From contig JAQVPT010000016.1 of the NCBI GenBank assembly GCA_028701945.1, positions 1-22,692 of the forward strand: a DNA stretch of 22,692 bases. The letters are read 5' to 3'. This document shows positions 15,028 through 22,692 of this stretch, in pieces; position 1 is the stretch's first letter, and each line of letters opens with the position of its first letter. The stretch is from Bacteroidales bacterium. GTDB taxonomy: Bacteria; Bacteroidota; Bacteroidia; Bacteroidales; ML635J-15. The notes below the pieces were generated by a model that saw nothing but the letters and a program-made list of their open reading frames with translations, was not told the origin of the DNA and did no database searches. Position numbers and translations under genes: made by a program.

Positions 15028-16677
15028 ATGTCAATGTTTTGTTTTCAATGTCAAGAAGCAGCTAAAGGAACAGGCTGCACAATTAAAGGTGTCTGCGGAA
15101 AAACAGACGAAGTTGCTGACATGCAAGATCTTTTGATTTATGTTTCAAAAGGAGTGTCAATCTTTGCTCAAATGGCAAGAGAAAAGGGTATTGTATCAAA
15201 AAATGTAGATCATTTCATATTTGATGCTTTGTTTACTACCATTACTAATGCCAATTTTGATTATGATGTAATAGTTGGTAAGGTTAAGAATGGTTTAAAA
15301 GTTCGCGAAGAAATTAAAAATGAGTTTATTAAGGCTGGTGGAACTTTGCCTGAAAAACTTCATTCATCTGCAACTTGGACAGCTAACACTGTTGAAGATT
15401 TCGAAAGAAAATCAAAACTTGTTGGAGTATTATCTATCGAAAACGAAGATATTCGTTCGTTGAAAGAATTATTGACTTATGGTCTTAAAGGTATTGGTGC
15501 TTATGCAGAACATGCTTTTAATCTTGGTTTTAATAATGATGAGGTGCATGCTTTTATGCAAAGAGCTCTTGTAGCAACTACCGAAGATAAAACTGTTGAT
15601 GAGTTAGTCGCATTAGTCCTTGAATGTGGTAAATTTGGTGTTGACGCTATGGCTTTATTGGATAAAGCAAATACTGGCACTTATGGTAATCCAGAAATTA
15701 CCGAAGTAAATATTGGAGTTCGCAATAATCCTGCTATTTTAATAAGTGGACACGACCTAAAAGACCTTGAAGAGCTTTTAGACCAAACTCAAGGTACTGG
15801 TGTTGATGTTTATACGCACAGCGAAATGCTTCCAGGACATTATTATCCAGCATTTAAAAAGTATGAGAATTTTGTTGGTAACTACGGAAATGCTTGGTGG
15901 AAACAAAAAGAAGAATTTGAGACTTTTAATGGTCCTGTACTTTTTACAACAAATTGTATTGTTCCGCCTTTAGATAAAGCAACTTACACTGACCGTATCT
16001 ATACAACTGGTGCATCTGGTTTAGCAGGAGCTAAACATATCCCAGCACGTGAAGACGGAAAAGTAAAAGATTTTTCTGAAATTATTGAACATGCAAAAAA
16101 ATGCAAATCTCCTACCGAAATCGAAACTGGTAAAATTATTGGTGGATTTGCTCACAATCAGGTGTTAGCTCTTGCTGACAAAGTTGTTGATGCTGTTAAA
16201 ACAGGTGCTATTCGTAAGTTCTTTGTAATGGCTGGTTGTGATGGTAGAATGAAATCTCGTGAATATTATACAGAGTTTGCTGCAAAACTACCTAAAGATA
16301 CTGTTATTCTTACCGCTGGTTGTGCAAAATATCGTTACAACAAACTTGAGTTGGGAGATATTAACGGTATTCCACGTGTACTTGATGCAGGACAATGTAA
16401 CGATTCATATTCGTTAGCAGTTATTGCTCTTACACTTAAAGATGTTTTTAAAGTGGACGATATCAATGATTTGCCTATAGCTTACAATATCGCATGGTAC
16501 GAACAAAAAGCTGTTATTGTGTTGTTGGCTTTACTTTATTTAGGTGTAAAAAATATTCACTTAGGTCCAACATTGCCAGCTTTCCTTTCACCGAATGTAG
16601 CAAATGTTCTTGTTGAGAATTTCGGTATTGCAGGTATCAATACGGTTGATGAAGACATGAAATTGTTTTTAAACTAA
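15028..16677 (+). CDS. hcp: Hybrid-cluster protein (Hcp, hydroxylamine reductase / NO reductase), class I
   Basis: 549 aa. Hcp reduces NO to N2O (and hydroxylamine to ammonia in vitro) and defends anaerobes against nitrosative stress. The N-terminal cluster motif is C5-x2-C8-x8-C17-x5-C23, the class I spacing of Desulfovibrio and other strict anaerobes rather than the enterobacterial class II spacing. Hybrid 4Fe-2S-2O cluster ligands can be assigned: H242 (GHDLKDLEELL), E266 (HSEMLPGHYYP), C310 (NCIVPP), C404 (AGCDGRMKS), C432 (AGCAKYRYN), C457 (DAGQCNDS), E492 and K494 (WYEQKAV). All are present, so the enzyme should be active. It is second in the probable operon with the ferredoxin-domain gene, has a strong RBS and is followed by a terminator-like hairpin. 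Confidence 0.98.
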   Translation: MSMFCFQCQEAAKGTGCTIKGVCGKTDEVADMQDLLIYVSKGVSIFAQMAREKGIVSKNVDHFIFDALFTTITNANFDYDVIVGKVKNGLKVREEIKNEFIKAGGTLPEKLHSSATWTANTVEDFERKSKLVGVLSIENEDIRSLKELLTYGLKGIGAYAEHAFNLGFNNDEVHAFMQRALVATTEDKTVDELVALVLECGKFGVDAMALLDKANTGTYGNPEITEVNIGVRNNPAILISGHDLKDLEELLDQTQGTGVDVYTHSEMLPGHYYPAFKKYENFVGNYGNAWWKQKEEFETFNGPVLFTTNCIVPPLDKATYTDRIYTTGASGLAGAKHIPAREDGKVKDFSEIIEHAKKCKSPTEIETGKIIGGFAHNQVLALADKVVDAVKTGAIRKFFVMAGCDGRMKSREYYTEFAAKLPKDTVILTAGCAKYRYNKLELGDINGIPRVLDAGQCNDSYSLAVIALTLKDVFKVDDINDLPIAYNIAWYEQKAVIVLLALLYLGVKNIHLGPTLPAFLSPNVANVLVENFGIAGINTVDEDMKLFLN

Positions 16678-16718
16678 TTTTGAAACACAAAATGGTTAAT
16701 AAATAACATAAATGGACA

Positions 16719-16771
16719 AGATGACCAGAAACAAAATAAAATTGTTAATTTGGTCATCTCTGTTCATTTTT
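16719..16771 (+). terminator. Terminator-like hairpin after hcp
   Basis: AGATGACCA (16719-16727) and TGGTCATCT (16751-16759) are perfect complements. An inner AACAA/TTGTT pairing extends the stem and five T follow shortly after. The 23-nt loop makes it larger than usual; read-through into the cupins is possible. Confidence 0.65.
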
Positions 16772-16799
16772 AATTACTAACTTTAAAAAAAATATTACT

Positions 16800-17138
16800 A
16801 TGAAAATTATAAAAATTAACGAACCGCAGATTGCAGAGACTCCTCACAAAGTAGATGTTAGAAAATTGTATGAAAAAGAATCCGCACAAGTTATGCACAT
16901 TACTCTAAAGCCTGGCGAAGCTCTTAAACCTCACTTCACACCAGTTGATGTTTTCTTTTATATTTTAGAAGGAACGCCCGAAGTTATGGTTGGTAATGAA
17001 ACAGTTAAAGTTGAAGCAGATTCTCTTGTTGAGAGTCCAAAAGATATTGTGCATTGTTTGTACAATAATTCTGATAATATTGCACGAATTTTGGTTGTAA
17101 AAGCACCAAAACCTGTTGCTCAAACTAAATTACTTTAA
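16800..17138 (+). CDS. Small cupin-domain protein (first of tandem pair)
   Basis: 112 aa, a single cupin barrel. Motif 1 aligns as LKPGEALKPHFTPVDVFFYILEG (36-58) and keeps one histidine (H45) and an acidic residue (D50); the second histidine of HxH is threonine. Motif 2 (SPKDIVHCLYNN) keeps H85. Two or three protein ligands could therefore bind a metal. No signal peptide. It lies 122 bp after hcp beyond a hairpin and 4 bp before a paralogous cupin, so the two form a pair. A weak -7 (TAACTTTA, 16778-16785) could give them their own promoter. Substrate unknown; a link to Hcp is suggested only by proximity. Confidence 0.85.
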   Translation: MKIIKINEPQIAETPHKVDVRKLYEKESAQVMHITLKPGEALKPHFTPVDVFFYILEGTPEVMVGNETVKVEADSLVESPKDIVHCLYNNSDNIARILVVKAPKPVAQTKLL

Positions 17139-17142
17139 AATT

Positions 17143-17457
17143 ATGTACAGAAAATCATATCAAAATGCCGAATTACGAGACAATCCGTTTAATGCTGATG
17201 TGAGAGTTTTATTTACTGATAAAAGTGCCGAGTTTTTGCATCTTAAACTTGAGCCAGGAAAAACATTAGCTAAAGTTAGAATAGACATTCCTGCTTATTT
17301 TTATGTGCTTGAAGGAAATCCAGAGATAATTGTTGACGATAAAATTCAAGTTATAGGAGAGGATGAATTCGTTTATTGCCCAGCAGGAAGCGAGCATTGC
17401 ATAAATAATCATGGCAAAGAAACTGCACGCATTTTGATTGCAAAAACATTTGGTTAG
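17143..17457 (+). CDS. Small cupin-domain protein (second of tandem pair), ligand-poor
   Basis: 104 aa, clearly paralogous to the preceding cupin (LEPGKTLAKVRIDIPAYFYVLEGNPEI against LKPGEALKPHFTPVDVFFYILEGTPEV, and both end motif 2 in HC-[LI]-[YN]-N). The first-motif histidine is valine (45) and the acidic residue is proline (50); only H85 remains, so metal binding is doubtful. It may act as a non-catalytic partner, for example in a heterodimer with the first cupin. ATG 17143 is 4 bp after the upstream stop, favouring translational coupling; a frame extension to 17116 would overlap the first cupin and is rejected. Convergent with the HAD gene. Confidence 0.82.
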   Translation: MYRKSYQNAELRDNPFNADVRVLFTDKSAEFLHLKLEPGKTLAKVRIDIPAYFYVLEGNPEIIVDDKIQVIGEDEFVYCPAGSEHCINNHGKETARILIAKTFG

Positions 17458-17494
17458 TATTTGTAACGAAAAGAAATTTTTCTTGCTAAAACAA

Positions 17495-18136
17495 TTAAAC
17501 TGCTAATAAAACATTTAATAACTCTTCCGGATTATCAACAAGATAGTCCGGGTTTTTAGTTTTTAATATTTCGCGAGAATTAAAACCGTGGCTAACTGCT
17601 ACAATAGGAATATTAATTCTTTTTAATGCTTCTATATCTCGTGTTTCGTCACCAACATAGATTACATTATTTTTGTTAAGTCTATATTTAGATATAAGTC
17701 TTGACAATGTTTTATCCTTGCCAAAAATGTTTTTACCAGAATGCACAAAATCAAAAACATTATCTAATGCGTTTTGCTTTAAAAATAAATTTATGATTGT
17801 AACAGAGTTTGAACTTAGTACTCCTAGTTTAAAACCTTGTTTCTTTAGTTTATGGAGAGTTTCGATCATACCAGAAAAAGGCTTAATGTTTTTAATTTCT
17901 TTTCTAAGCTCTTTTTTTATTTTGATTGCCAATTTAGGTATTTTGATTAGTGGGATGCCGCATTCGCGCAAAAAACTCTGGGTATTCATAGAGCGAAACT
18001 TTTCTTTGTCATCATAATTAACTTCTTTGCAATTATAGTCTGCAGCAATAGCGTTATATAGCGTGGCAATTGTTTCGAGAGTGTCGGCAATTGTTCCATC
18101 AAAGTCGAAAATAATAGTTTTGTCCTTAGTTTTCAT
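17495..18136 (-). CDS. HAD-superfamily phosphatase (phosphoglycolate phosphatase-like)
   Basis: 213 aa. Motif I DFDGT (nucleophile D11, acid D13), a helical cap (about 18-85), motif II VLSSNS, motif III lysine in GKDKTL and motif IV YVGDETRDIEAL define a complete subfamily I HAD hydrolase of the Gph/PGP type. It should hydrolyse a small phosphate ester in the cytoplasm; which one cannot be told. ATG 18136 (MKTKDKTIIFDFDG) is preferred; an in-frame TTG at 18145 falls inside the -7 box TAATTTTG. The start codon then lies at or next to the transcript start, implying a leaderless or nearly leaderless mRNA. Confidence 0.92.
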   Translation of the reverse strand: MKTKDKTIIFDFDGTIADTLETIATLYNAIAADYNCKEVNYDDKEKFRSMNTQSFLRECGIPLIKIPKLAIKIKKELRKEIKNIKPFSGMIETLHKLKKQGFKLGVLSSNSVTIINLFLKQNALDNVFDFVHSGKNIFGKDKTLSRLISKYRLNKNNVIYVGDETRDIEALKRINIPIVAVSHGFNSREILKTKNPDYLVDNPEELLNVLLAV

Positions 18137-18142
18137 TAATAA

Positions 18143-18150
18143 CAAAATTA
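18143..18150 (-). promoter_or_regulatory. -7 element of the HAD gene
   Basis: On the minus strand TAATTTTG (18150-18143) matches TAnnTTTG and ends 6 bp before the ATG at 18136. Confidence 0.6.
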
Positions 18151-18213
18151 ATCAAATAATTGAAACAATGATGCTTAAATATGTTTCTTCGGAGTATTTT
18201 TCGTTTTAATTAT

Positions 18214-18221
18214 TATTTTTG
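18214..18221 (+). promoter_or_regulatory. -7 element of the family-24 methyltransferase gene
   Basis: TATTTTTG matches TAnnTTTG and lies 16 bp before the ATG at 18238. The gap with the divergent HAD gene is 101 bp. Confidence 0.5.
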
Positions 18222-18237
18222 TAAAAAATAAATTCAA

Positions 18238-18948
18238 ATGGATATAAAGTACATGTTGAAAAAGGGCTGGTTTTTCTTAAATAACAAGCCAATTATATTG
18301 AAAGTAGATGAATTAGACCGATTAAGGATATGTGTTCCTGGATGGTTAGATCTAGGTCATTTATATAGTATGGATTATGCCATTAAGAATTTACCGTCTA
18401 AGGACCCAATACTTGAAATAGGTACTTTTGCTGGCTTATCAACGAATGTTATTTTATATTTCCTGAATAAATACAATAGAACTAATAAATATTACACAAC
18501 CGATTGGTTTCTTGGTGACACTCCTGAAGATATAAAAATTGCATTAGTGAAAAATCCACGAGATTTAATCACTTTCTTGAAAGAGTCTTTTGTTAGAAAT
18601 GTAAACTTTTTTAGTCCTAATAGTAATATATATTCTTCTGATTTGCCTTCTGAAAAGTTTTTTGAAGTTTGGGAAAAGGGGCAGGAATTAGATAATTTAT
18701 TTGGAGGGAAATATAAACTTCAAGGTCCTATTTCTTTTGCTTATATCGATGGTAATCATCAATACGACTTTGCTAAAAAAGACTTTATAAATGTGGACAA
18801 GTACCTAATAAAAGGTGGATTTATTTTGTTTGATGATTCTGCTGATTACACAAACTGGGGTTCAAAGCTTGTTGCTCAGGAGGTTGTGAAAAGCGGGAAA
18901 TATAAACTTGTTTTTAAAAATCCTCATTATTTAGTAGAGAAATTGTAA
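18238..18948 (+). CDS. Class I SAM-dependent methyltransferase (family 24 type)
   Basis: 236 aa, soluble. The glycine-rich SAM loop is ILEIGTFAGLSTNVI (58-72), and the family-24 signature FAYIDGNHQYDFAKKD (167-182) is followed by LIKGGFILFDD (190-200), where the paired aspartates usually bind metal or substrate. Such enzymes often modify sugars, nucleotide sugars or small molecules, and often sit near glycan genes; no such cluster is visible here, so the substrate is unknown. It has its own -7 box and converges with the next gene with a 27-bp gap and no clear terminator. Confidence 0.88.
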   Translation: MDIKYMLKKGWFFLNNKPIILKVDELDRLRICVPGWLDLGHLYSMDYAIKNLPSKDPILEIGTFAGLSTNVILYFLNKYNRTNKYYTTDWFLGDTPEDIKIALVKNPRDLITFLKESFVRNVNFFSPNSNIYSSDLPSEKFFEVWEKGQELDNLFGGKYKLQGPISFAYIDGNHQYDFAKKDFINVDKYLIKGGFILFDDSADYTNWGSKLVAQEVVKSGKYKLVFKNPHYLVEKL

Positions 18949-18975
18949 TAAAATTTGGATTTGCTTGTAAAATAT

Positions 18976-19917
18976 TTATTTTTTTCTTGCAATAACAATC
19001 ATTTCTTCTCCATAATTTAGCATTGTCATTGTTTTGTAAATTATGTCGTGAGCTAACAATCCTAACCAAACTATAAATTTTGGTACTTTTGTTACTTTAT
19101 TGAAGAAATTTTGTCTTTCTGAATTAGAAATTTGCTCCTGATTATTTTCTGTGTTTTTCTTTTTGCGTCTTTTAAGCCAAGGCAATAGGGTAAACATCAA
19201 AAACAACTTTAATTCATAGCTTGATTTAATTTTGACGATTTCAAAACCTTCATTTTCGAGTAGTGTTTTTATGCTTTCTCTGGAGAAATAGTTAATATGC
19301 TCTAAAGACATCATGCTCCATTTTTCTTTTTGTTTGCGTGCTACTTTACTATCTATTTGGGGAACCTGAAAAACAAAATATCCGTCTTCTTTTAATATTT
19401 GGCGTACTTTCTTTACAACTTCGGCAGGTTTTTCGATATGTTCTAATACATCCCACATTGTTACAACATCCAAATTATTATCTGGCAAATTTACATTAAA
19501 GAAATTGTCGTGAACAACATTTAGTTTGAGGTCGTTTACCGCATAATGGTGCATAAGTTCAGATATTTCAACTCCTGAAGCGTCAAAACCCATAAGCTTG
19601 GCAGTATATAAAAAATGTCCCCAACCAACACCAATATCATATAGTTTTCCAGTTTTAACGTATTTGCGGATTAACTTTATACGTAATTTATGCCTGCGAA
19701 TTTTTATGTAATTATTCCCTTTTCGCACAGAGTTAAGCACCTCCTCATCACGATAATCTTCATAAGGGATTTGTTTTCGATAGTATTGAGGAATAAAAAC
19801 GAATTTACAATTTTGGCATTCTGTTACTTTAAAGTCTGAACGTTCAAACTTTAAGTTAAATTTTTGGGGATTCTTATTCCCACAAACTTCACAATGTATA
19901 TTTTCTAGATATTTCAT
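18976..19917 (-). CDS. Zinc-ribbon class I SAM-dependent methyltransferase
   Basis: 313 aa. The N-terminus has two CxxC pairs (C9/C12 and C34/C37) forming a likely zinc ribbon. A Rossmann methyltransferase domain follows (about 80-225) with LYDIGVGWGHFLYTAKLMG (motif I), DASGVEIS (motif II), VVTMWDVLEHIEKP and LKEDGYFVFQVP. The C-terminal part (235-310) is basic, with two hydrophobic stretches (LKLFLMFTLLPWL, IVWLGLLAHDIIY) that could rest on the membrane. This is a common Bacteroidetes type; the substrate is unknown. ATG 19917 (MKYLENIHCEVCG) is 11 bp past a good promoter; a frame extension to 19998 would run into the previous gene. Confidence 0.9.
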   Translation of the reverse strand: MKYLENIHCEVCGNKNPQKFNLKFERSDFKVTECQNCKFVFIPQYYRKQIPYEDYRDEEVLNSVRKGNNYIKIRRHKLRIKLIRKYVKTGKLYDIGVGWGHFLYTAKLMGFDASGVEISELMHHYAVNDLKLNVVHDNFFNVNLPDNNLDVVTMWDVLEHIEKPAEVVKKVRQILKEDGYFVFQVPQIDSKVARKQKEKWSMMSLEHINYFSRESIKTLLENEGFEIVKIKSSYELKLFLMFTLLPWLKRRKKKNTENNQEQISNSERQNFFNKVTKVPKFIVWLGLLAHDIIYKTMTMLNYGEEMIVIARKK

Positions 19918-19927
19918 ATTGTAAATG

Positions 19928-19957
19928 CAAAAATAATAAACTTCATTTCCGAAACAA
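19928..19957 (-). promoter_or_regulatory. Promoter of the zinc-ribbon methyltransferase gene
   Basis: On the minus strand TTG (19957-19955), a 19-bp gap, then TATTTTTG (19935-19928) fit the Bacteroidetes -33/-7 pattern. It lies in the 49-bp gap after the EEP gene, so this gene can be expressed apart from the rhomboid operon. Confidence 0.6.
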
Positions 19958-19966
19958 GATATTAAA

Positions 19967-21046
19967 TTAGTTATTACTAAACCCAGCAACAATTGCAAAG
20001 TGGTCTGAGTCTTCAGTTTTGATTATTTTATGCGAAACACAATTATAACTTTTATCGAATAGTATATAATCGATACGTTGCTTTATTTTAAAATTATCCC
20101 AAGTGTATCCTGGGTATTTTCCTTTGCTGACATAGCTGTCTTTTAATCCTTTTGAAATTGTAAAGTAAGTATAAGTTAAAGGAGCATCATTAAAATCACC
20201 ACAAACAAAAACTGGGTATGAGCAAGAGTCTATTGACGCTTTTACCATTTCTGCTTGATGTGCCCGTGTTTTTAAAGAAGACAAATATTTCTTTAAAATT
20301 GTTTTTATCTTTGTCTTGTCGTCAGACTCGGTAAATTCTTCGATAACTGTATAGTCGTTTTGGTCTAATTGAATTGACTGTAAGTGTAAATTATAAATTC
20401 TAACAGTATCTTCGTTTAATAAAATATCAGTATAAATAAATCCATTAAAACTGTTTTCAAATTTGTGTGAGAACGTATTAACGATTGGATATTTTGATAT
20501 AGTTGCCAATCCAAAATTTTGTCCTCCAACAGCTGTTGCCATGGCTGAACGATATACGTTAGATGTTTCTAATAATAGAGCGATTGAATCTAATGTAATG
20601 AAGTTCTTTGATTTACTGTTCCAGTATGCCTCCTGTAAACATAGGATGTTCGGATTCTCATTTTTAATTGTGTTTAAAATATTTGCCTTAATTTGCGGAT
20701 TGTCTTGCCAATTATAAAGTCCAAATATCATAACATTGTACGACATTATTTTAAAGTCTGGCATGTTTTTATTGACTGGTATTAGTGATGTTATGGGAAA
20801 AATTAGAGTAATAAATTTTATCCCGATTAAAATGGCAGTTATAGAAATTAGAGAGTATTTCCATTTTATAAATAGCCACAAAAGGACAAAAAATAAATTT
20901 GCAACAACTAATCCTGCATAAATGAAAGGTAACAAAGCTACTGCAACAGTCTTTTCGGGAGAAACACACACGGAGACATACACTATAATTAATATTGCAG
21001 CCACAATGATATTTATAATAAGTAATATTCGTTTTAGTGTTTTCAA
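19967..21046 (-). CDS. Membrane-anchored endonuclease/exonuclease/phosphatase-family protein
   Basis: 359 aa from a TTG start. Three N-terminal transmembrane helices (about 5-27, 33-57, 64-85) are followed by an EEP/DNase I-like domain (98-359). Catalytic motifs are complete: SYNV (N104), LQEAYW (E139), YNLHLQS (H221), VCGDFNDAP (D284, N286), QRIDYILF (D326) and SDH (D348, H349). It should be a metal-dependent phosphodiesterase or phosphatase; nucleic acid, lipid or other substrate cannot be decided. There is no ATG before residue 95, which lies after the helices. TTG 21046 follows the rhomboid stop by one base and yields a typical MKTLKRILLIINII N-terminus, so translation is probably coupled. 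An alternative TTG at 21121 would overlap the rhomboid gene by 74 bp. Confidence 0.9.
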   Translation of the reverse strand: MKTLKRILLIINIIVAAILIIVYVSVCVSPEKTVAVALLPFIYAGLVVANLFFVLLWLFIKWKYSLISITAILIGIKFITLIFPITSLIPVNKNMPDFKIMSYNVMIFGLYNWQDNPQIKANILNTIKNENPNILCLQEAYWNSKSKNFITLDSIALLLETSNVYRSAMATAVGGQNFGLATISKYPIVNTFSHKFENSFNGFIYTDILLNEDTVRIYNLHLQSIQLDQNDYTVIEEFTESDDKTKIKTILKKYLSSLKTRAHQAEMVKASIDSCSYPVFVCGDFNDAPLTYTYFTISKGLKDSYVSKGKYPGYTWDNFKIKQRIDYILFDKSYNCVSHKIIKTEDSDHFAIVAGFSNN

Positions 21047-21047
21047 G

Positions 21048-21950
21048 TTATTTGTTTTTACTCTGGTTAAATAACTTTTCTTTTTCACTCTTTGATAAAC
21101 TTGAATAACCTGATTGGGCAATTTTCTCCAGTATTTTATCTATTTCATCCTGTTCTTCTTTTTTGCGAGCATTGTAATCCATGTCGCTTTCGGGACGGCT
21201 TTGTTGTTTCTTATTTTTATTTCTGTATGTAACTTTAATATCTTTTGAAGGTTTAAAAAACTCTTTAACTCCATTTAAAAACCTTGATATCCAAATTGTA
21301 ATGTCTGTTCCTTTTCTGTAATATCTAATAAAAAGAAATCCTATAAATGCCCCGCCGAGATGAGCAATATGGCCGCCAGCGTTATCAATTGGGATGCTAA
21401 TGAGGTCTAGAACTACAATCGCTATTGCAAGATATTTAAGTTTAACTCGTCCAAAAAAGAGCATATAAACTTCTTGATTCGGGACAAGGGTTGCAACCGC
21501 AAAAACGATTGCCATAACCGAAGCCGATGCTCCAAGAGCTATGGAGAACAACGCAGCAGTCGAAAATGTAGGAATTAGATTATATGCTGCAATATAAAAA
21601 ACGGCTCCCGATAATCCTCCAAGAATATAAACTCCTAATAATTGTCTTTGAGAAAGAAACTGTAGAAAAAGTTTACCAAACCAGAAAAACACAAGAAGAT
21701 TAAATAGTATATGCAAAAAACTTGCGTGAGTAAACATGTATGTTATGATAGTCCATGGTTTTCGAATTAGAGTGTCTATGTCTGCAGGAACAGCGAGTAG
21801 AAGAACCAAATCGAAATTAGTTATCCCAAATAAAAAAGAAATAATTTTTGTTAAAATGATGACGCCAAAAACGATTAAGTTTATGTATATTAGGGTGTTA
21901 AAGTTGTTTCTTCCTTTAAGGCTATATTTTAATTCGTCAATAAAACTCAT
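21048..21950 (-). CDS. Rhomboid-family intramembrane serine protease with C-terminal tail
   Basis: 300 aa. Six or so membrane helices (about 20-210) contain HILFNLLVFFWFG (H80, N84), the catalytic serine in GASAS (S142) and the catalytic histidine in HIAHLGG (H197), so activity is expected. A soluble charged tail (about 230-300) ends in DEIDKILEKIAQSGYSSLSKSEKEKLF, a small conserved helical module seen at the end of Bacteroidetes rhomboids. It cleaves substrates within membranes; targets unknown. Its ATG is one base after the upstream rhomboid stop, with Shine-Dalgarno GGAGG inside the end of that gene. Confidence 0.94.
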   Translation of the reverse strand: MSFIDELKYSLKGRNNFNTLIYINLIVFGVIILTKIISFLFGITNFDLVLLLAVPADIDTLIRKPWTIITYMFTHASFLHILFNLLVFFWFGKLFLQFLSQRQLLGVYILGGLSGAVFYIAAYNLIPTFSTAALFSIALGASASVMAIVFAVATLVPNQEVYMLFFGRVKLKYLAIAIVVLDLISIPIDNAGGHIAHLGGAFIGFLFIRYYRKGTDITIWISRFLNGVKEFFKPSKDIKVTYRNKNKKQQSRPESDMDYNARKKEEQDEIDKILEKIAQSGYSSLSKSEKEKLFNQSKNK

Positions 21951-21951
21951 A

Positions 21952-22683
21952 TTACCTCCAACGATTAAACTGTTTTTTCTTCCAGAAGAGTATCAGTATT
22001 AAACCAAATAGCATTCCTCCAAGATGTGCAAAATGTGCAATGTTATCGCCAGCTCTGTTAACAAATCCTAAATACAACTCTATTGCAGTAAATATCATTA
22101 CAAGATATTTGGCTTTTATTGGAATTGCAAAATAAACATAAAGTAATACGTTTGGAAATAGCATTCCAAAAGCCAAAAGCAAGCCATAAATTGCTCCTGA
22201 AGCACCAACCGTAGGTGTGTTTATCATGAGGTTTAGGTCTCTTAATTGTGGGTCAATGTAATTTCTTCCACTCATAAGGATATCACCACCTTCTTTAAGT
22301 ACAAGTTGCACTTGGTCGGCAGGCATTTGGTTTATCAATGAATTTATTTCTAATTGCATAACTCCAAGATGTAAGGCTGCAGCCCCGAGACCTGTAACAA
22401 AATAATAAATGAAAAACCGTTTTTGTCCCCACACATCTTCGAGAATTTTGCCAAACATATACAATGCGAACATATTAAAAAATAAGTGCCAAATGTCGCC
22501 ATGCATAAACATGTGTGTTATTAGTTGCATCGGTTTAAAAAACTCAGATTGGAAGCTGTATGCTGCTAAGTACATTTTTAGGTTTGGAAAAACCATGCTT
22601 AATAAAAACATCGCTATGTTTATTATCAATAATGTCTTAACAACTGGTGGTAAATCAAAAAATCCTTTTCTTTGGTACATCAT
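21952..22683 (-). CDS. Rhomboid-family intramembrane serine protease
   Basis: 243 aa, a minimal rhomboid without a tail. Residues HLFFNMFALYMFG (H66, N70), the catalytic GASGA (S162) and HFAHLGGM (H220) are present. A soluble insert of about 45 residues (112-156) precedes the serine helix. It is the first gene seen of a minus-strand operon rhomboid-rhomboid-EEP. Two adjacent ATG codons (22683 and 22680) are possible; the first is listed. Only 9 bases lie upstream in the window, so the promoter and any preceding gene cannot be judged. Confidence 0.94.
   Translation of the reverse strand: MMYQRKGFFDLPPVVKTLLIINIAMFLLSMVFPNLKMYLAAYSFQSEFFKPMQLITHMFMHGDIWHLFFNMFALYMFGKILEDVWGQKRFFIYYFVTGLGAAALHLGVMQLEINSLINQMPADQVQLVLKEGGDILMSGRNYIDPQLRDLNLMINTPTVGASGAIYGLLLAFGMLFPNVLLYVYFAIPIKAKYLVMIFTAIELYLGFVNRAGDNIAHFAHLGGMLFGLILILFWKKKQFNRWR
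21955..21959 (-). promoter_or_regulatory. Shine-Dalgarno inside the end of the upstream rhomboid gene
   Basis: On the minus strand TGGAGGTAATATG contains GGAGG, the TAA stop of the first rhomboid and the ATG of the second, tying their translation. Confidence 0.65.
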
Positions 22684-22692
22684 TAATTAAGT

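Noticed and set aside
17458..17494. Terminator between the second cupin and the HAD gene
   Set aside because: Only a very short A/T-rich symmetry (AAGAAA/TTTCTT) is present, too weak to call.

Overview
The window looks like chromosomal core DNA from an anaerobic or facultative member of the Bacteroidetes. The evidence is low GC, weak or absent Shine-Dalgarno sequences at most starts, repeated copies of the Bacteroidetes sigma-factor -7 element TAnnTTTG just upstream of genes (polA, dxs, the OmpA lipoprotein, tRNA-Leu, the ferredoxin gene, a HAD phosphatase, both methyltransferases), a PD40/OmpA envelope protein of PorE-like layout, and the typical trio rhomboid-rhomboid-membrane endonuclease/exonuclease/phosphatase. 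No transposase, phage, plasmid or CRISPR genes are visible.

Layout. 1-224: a 28-bp tandem repeat ending in a perfect hairpin, then the polA promoter. 225-3035: DNA polymerase I. 3036-3277: a gap holding a second near-copy of the hairpin. 3278-5596: a hybrid sensor histidine kinase with a seven-helix membrane sensor. On the minus strand follow 5719-8394, a large TPR/PD40/OmpA/SPOR envelope protein, and 8455-10362, dxs (isoprenoid precursor synthesis). 10500-11531: a coiled-coil OmpA-family lipoprotein. 11694-11775: tRNA-Leu(UAG). 11844-13190: trigger factor.

13313-17457 is the most cohesive functional block. A Crp/Fnr regulator (minus strand) diverges from a ferredoxin-like protein gene and hcp (hybrid-cluster protein, class I). 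A perfect 16-bp palindrome sits in the divergent promoter at the position expected for a class II activator site. Two tandem small cupins, the second without the first-motif metal ligands, follow hcp after a terminator-like hairpin. Together this suggests an HcpR-type nitrosative-stress (NO/hydroxylamine) module; the cupins' membership is inferred from position only.

17495-22683: a HAD phosphatase (probably leaderless mRNA), a family-24 type methyltransferase, a zinc-ribbon class I methyltransferase, then a tightly packed minus-strand operon of two rhomboid intramembrane proteases and a membrane-anchored EEP-family hydrolase that probably starts at TTG.

Most genes are ordinary housekeeping. 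I did not find a clearly novel multi-gene system. The best candidates for a second look are the hairpin/repeat element flanking polA, the regulator-ferredoxin-Hcp-twin-cupin block, the transporter-like sensor of the hybrid kinase, and the duplicated, degenerate OmpA domain in the PD40 protein.
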